Assembly (NCBI GenBank): GCA_019671135.1
Contig: JAHRHY010000002.1
Coordinates: forward strand, 434,001-498,000
Source of the DNA: Linnemannia hyalina
Lineage: Eukaryota; Mortierellomycota; Mortierellomycetes; Mortierellales; Mortierellaceae
Direction of reading: 5' to 3'
DNA: 64,000 nucleotides
Shown here: positions 60,601 to 64,000 of the stretch, piece after piece
Layout of the letters: the number at the start of each line of letters is the position of its first letter
Numbering within the stretch: position 1 is the first letter of the stretch
The notes under the pieces: generated by a model
What the model saw: only the letters and a program-made list of their open reading frames with translations
Database searches by the model: none
Told to the model about the DNA's origin: nothing
Translations under genes and position numbers: made by a program

Positions 60601-63600
60601 CCGCCTCTGGAGCAGGACATGCCGCTCACGGTGCCTTGGAGAAGGTTGATGGTGTCTGGAAGCGCAGCGTCCAGGTGTTGACTACCCGCAAGGCTAACGT
60701 TGATGCCGTCGCTCCTATTGCCAAGACCTCCTATGTCTACTACGATGACGAGGTGTACGATGCTGTCCTTGTCGACAAGTCGACCGGTGTCACCCACGTC
60801 ACCCAGTTGCTCTACGACACTACCACCACCAAGTACTACGTCTACTACCGCTGGGGAGAGACCGACTACAAGTTGGATGGACCTCACGAGACTGTCGAGT
60901 CCGCCAAGTCTGCCTTCCAGGTCACCTACCACGAGAACTTCGGTGTCCAGTGGGAGGAGCGTGAGACTGCCGTCTCTGGTAAGCATAGGCATTGTATTAT
61001 TGTTTGTATTTGATGCTGACACTGCTGTTGTTCACTTGCTAACTACTATATATTCATGTTCTCATTTACAGAGCGCTTCACCTACGAGGTCAAGACCTAC
61101 GAGACCTTCGAGACCGTTGAGGAAATCGAGGAGATCGTCGAGGAGACCGAGGCTGTTGCCATCATTGCTCGCGAGCAGGAGATCATCACTGAGGATGAGG
61201 TCATCACCACCGAGACCACTACCACTACCACCACCACCACTGAGGGTGAGACTGTTCTCGAGCACATCCAGAAGGATGTGATTGTTGACAAGAAGGTCGA
61301 GGTTGATGTTGATGTTTCCGTTGATGTTGAAGTCGAGAAGAAGGAGGCCAAGGAGACGATCATCACCAAGGAGACTGGTGTCGTTGCCAAGCCCGCTGCT
61401 CCCAAGGGTACTTCCTGGTTCCGCAAGATTGCCACTGTCACTGGTGCCGCTGTTGTTGGTGCTGGTGCTGTTGCTGTCGGAGCTGGAGCTCTTGCTGTTG
61501 GTGCTGCCAAGGATGCCGCCTCTGGAGCAGGACATGCCGCTCACGGCGCCTTGGAGAAGGTTGATGGTGTCTGGAAGCGCAGCGTCCAGGTGTTGACTAC
61601 CCGCAAGGCTAACGTCGATGCCGTCGCTCCCATCGCCAAGACCTCCTATGTCTACTACGATGATGAGGTGTACGATGCTGTCCTTGTCGACAAGTCGACC
61701 GGTGTCACCCACGTCACCCAGTTGCTCTACGACACTACCACCACCAAGTACTACGTCTACTACCGCTGGGGAGAGACCGACTACAAGTTGGATGGACCTC
61801 ACGAGACTGTCGAGTCCGCCAAGTCTGCCTTCCAGGTTACCTACCACGAGAACTTCGGTGTCCAGTGGGAGGAGCGTGAGACTGCCGTCTCTGGTAAGCA
61901 TAGGCATTGTATTATTGTTTGTATTTGATGCTGACACTGCTGTTGTTCACTTGCTAACTACTATATATTCATGTTCTCATTTACAGAGCGCTTCACCTAC
62001 GAGGTCAAGACCTACGAGACCTTCGAGACCGTTGAGGAAATCGAGGAGATCGTCGAGGAGACCGAGGCTGTTGCCATCATTGCTCGCGAGCAGGAGATCA
62101 TCACTGAGGATGAGGTCATCACCACCGAGACCACTACCACTACCACCACCACCACTGAGGGTGAGACTGTTCTCGAGCACATCCAGAAGGATGTGATTGT
62201 TGACAAGAAGGTCGAGGTTGATGTTTCCGTTTCCGTTGATGTTGAAGTCGAGAAGAAGGAGGCCAAGGAGACGATCATCACCAAGGAGACTGGTGTCGTT
62301 GCCAAGCCCGCTGCTCCCAAGGGTACTTCCTGGTTCCGCAAGATTGCCACTGTCACTGGTGCCGCTGTTGTTGGTGCTGGTGCTGTTGCCGTCGGAGCTG
62401 GAGCTCTTGCTGTTGGTGCTGCCAAGGATGCCGCCTCTGGAGCAGGACATGCCGCTCACGGTGCCTTGGAGAAGGTTGATGGTGTCTGGAAGCGCAGCGT
62501 CCAGGTGTTGACTACCCGCAAGGCTAACGTCGATGCCGTCGCTCCCATCGCCAAGACCTCCTATGTCTACTACGATGATGAGGTGTACGATGCTGTCCTT
62601 GTCGACAAGTCGACCGGTGTCACCCACGTCACCCAGTTGCTCTACGACACTACCACCACCAAGTACTACGTCTACTACCGCTGGGGAGAGACCGACTACA
62701 AGTTGGATGGACCTCACGAGACTGTCGAGTCCGCCAAGTCTGCCTTCCAGGTCACCTACCACGAGAACTTCGGTGTCCAGTGGGAGGAGCGTGAGACTGC
62801 CGTCTCTGGTAAGCATAGGCATTGTATTATTGTTTGTATTTGATGGTGACACTGCTGTTGTTCACTTGCTAACTACTATTTATTTATATTCTCGTTTACA
62901 GAGCGCTTCACCTACGAGGTCAAGACCTACGAGACCTTCGAGACCGTTGAGGAAATCGAGGAGATCGTCGAGGAGACCGAGGCTGTTGCCATCATTGCTC
63001 GCGAGCAGGAGATCATCACTGAGGATGAGGTCATCACCACCGAGACCACTACCACTACCACCACCACCACTGAGGGTGAGACTGTTCTCGAGCACATCCA
63101 GAAGGATGTGATTGTTGACAAGAAGGTCGAGGTTGATGTTTCCGTTTCCGTTGATGTTGAAGTCGAGAAGAAGGAGGCCAAGGAGACGATCATCACCAAG
63201 GAGACTGGTGTCGTTGCCAAGCCCGCTGCTCCCAAGGGTACTTCCTGGTTCCGCAAGATTGCCACTGTCACTGGTGCCGCTGTTGTTGGTGCTGGTGCTG
63301 TTGCCGTCGGAGCTGGAGCTCTTGCTGTTGGTGCTGCCAAGGATGCCGCCTCTGGAGCAGGACATGCCGCTCACGGCGCCTTGGAGAAGGTTGATGGTGT
63401 CTGGAAGCGCAGCGTCCAGGTGTTGACTACCCGCAAGGCTAACGTCGATGCCGTCGCTCCCATCGCCAAGACCTCCTATGTCTACTACGATGATGAGGTG
63501 TACGATGCTGTCCTTGTCGACAAGTCGACCGGTGTCACCCACGTCACCCAGTTGCTCTACGACACTACCACCACCAAGTACTACGTCTACTACCGCTGGG

Positions 63601-64000
63601 GAGAGACCGACTACAAGTTGGATGGACCTCACGAGACTGTCGAGTCCGCCAAGTCTGCCTTCCAGGTCACCTACCACGAGAACTTCGGTGTCCAGTGGGA
63701 GGAGCGTGAGACTGCCGTCTCTGGTAAGCATAGGCATTGTATTATTGTTTGTATTTGATGCTGACACTGCAGTTGTTCACTTGCTAACTACTATATATTC
63801 GTATTCTTTTTTACAGAGCGCTTCACCTACGAGGTCAAGACCTACGAGACCTTCGAGACCGTTGAAGAAATCGAGGAGATCGTCGAGGAGACCGAGGCTG
63901 TTGCCATCATTGCTCGCGAGCAGGAGATCGTCACTGAGGATGAGGTCATCACCACCGAGACCACTACCACTACCACCACCACCACCGAGGGTGAGACTGT
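50607..64000 (+). CDS. Giant beta-trefoil (ricin-B-like) and WGR-repeat protein (partial, 3' end off window)
   Basis: Seventeen exons join in phase: 50607-50886, 51519-51571, 51878-52028, 52276-52587, 52770-52976, 53078-53158, 53272-54819, 54921-55280, 55401-57560, 57668-58336, 58428-59177, 59268-60056, 60151-60978, 61072-61893, 61987-62808, 62902-63723 and 63817->64000; over 3,600 residues so far, no signal peptide. The N-terminal part repeats a ricin-B-like beta-trefoil about eight times (WFYIKSKASNHVLDIEHG, LLELQLWRFENGYIINRRTG, VLDVDGDG). Exon 9 ends with two WGR-like domains (IQWGSTEGQLEGPYE, LRWGENQYTLDGPYE). Each exon from 10 on carries an acidic Thr/Val-rich segment, a KGTSWFRKI motif with a Gly/Ala hydrophobic stretch, and one WGR-like domain (YYRWGETDYKLDGPHE). 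Known: WGR domains occur in DNA-dependent PARPs, beta-trefoils often bind sugars. No enzyme domain is seen; function is unknown. A scaffold role is inference. Confidence 0.85.
51593..51648. repeat. (CAACAG)n repeat in an intron
   Basis: About nine CAACAG units, with one CGACAG interruption, lie in the intron between exons 2 and 3 of the giant gene. A purist ORF reading would make Thr/Ala repeats, but the phase-consistent splice skips it. Confidence 0.85.
60151..64000 (+). repeat. Tandem array of near-identical exon-intron units (period 915-921 bp)
   Basis: Exons 13 to 17 start at 60151, 61072, 61987, 62902 and 63817, giving periods of 921, 915, 915 and 915. Complete exons are 828 or 822 bases, each followed by a 93-base intron. 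Units differ by only scattered substitutions and by a 6-base change in a GTT-GAT-rich stretch. Introns are almost as alike as exons (each begins GTAAGCATAGGCATTG and ends near TTACAG). Exons 10 to 12 (57668, 58428, 59268) are older, diverged members of the same family. The array continues past the right edge. Confidence 0.95.

Noticed and set aside
60176..63340. Second set of minus-strand ORFs rich in Ala, Pro, Thr and Ser in the array
   Set aside because: Frame shadows of the same exons with low-complexity translation and no domain.
59249..63767. Long minus-strand ORFs of 270-295 codons under each WGR unit
   Set aside because: They mirror the plus-strand exons, recur with the same period and arise from the codon bias of the Asp/Val/Thr-rich coding strand. 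The plus strand has phase-consistent introns and recognisable domains.

Overview
The window looks like nuclear DNA of a filamentous fungus, most likely an early-diverging one (Mucoromycota, probably Mortierellomycotina). The organism call is inference. It rests on many short introns with GTAAGT-type donors and TAG/CAG acceptors, CT-rich promoters on sense strands, a fungal AUR1 (IPC synthase), a VNX1-type antiporter, a Frizzled-like receptor and a Crypton carrying a Fanzor gene. Every multi-exon model below was assembled by hand: donor and acceptor sites were read from the sequence and reading phase was checked across each junction.

Layout, left to right. (1) 1-2594, minus: Frizzled/Smoothened-like 7TM receptor, running off the left edge. 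(2) 7008-9470, minus: secreted-type kelch protein with one membrane span and a cytosolic tail. (3) About 11.2-21.3 kb: a mobile element with two divergent genes, a giant Fanzor (eukaryotic TnpB relative, 11522-17160, minus, one in-frame TAG) and a Crypton-type tyrosine recombinase with a C-terminal GCR1_C-like domain (17792-20978, plus). (4) 21724-22755, plus: small unrecognised helical protein. (5) 22931-26272, minus: one polypeptide joining a PARP catalytic domain, a RING finger and a Deltex C-terminal domain. (6) 27177-29010, minus: AUR1. (7) 33097-33954, minus: unrecognised single-span protein. (8) 34949-36742, minus: mitochondrial MOCS1A/MoaA. (9) 38418-42422, plus: VNX1-type vacuolar cation/H+ exchanger. 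(10) 50607 to beyond 64000, plus: a giant gene of eight ricin-B-like beta-trefoil modules followed by WGR-like modules, ending in a nearly identical tandem array of about 915-bp exon-intron units that continues past the right edge.

Most neighbours look functionally unrelated, as expected in a fungal chromosome. The exceptions are the divergent Fanzor/recombinase pair, which forms one mobile unit, and possibly a shared ADP-ribose theme between the PARP-RING-DTC protein and the WGR-repeat protein, which is speculative. Gene-free stretches are long: 2.6-7.0, 29.0-33.1 and 42.4-50.0 kb. They hold short ORFs of skewed composition, microsatellites and homopolymer runs; I could support no genes or tRNAs in them.
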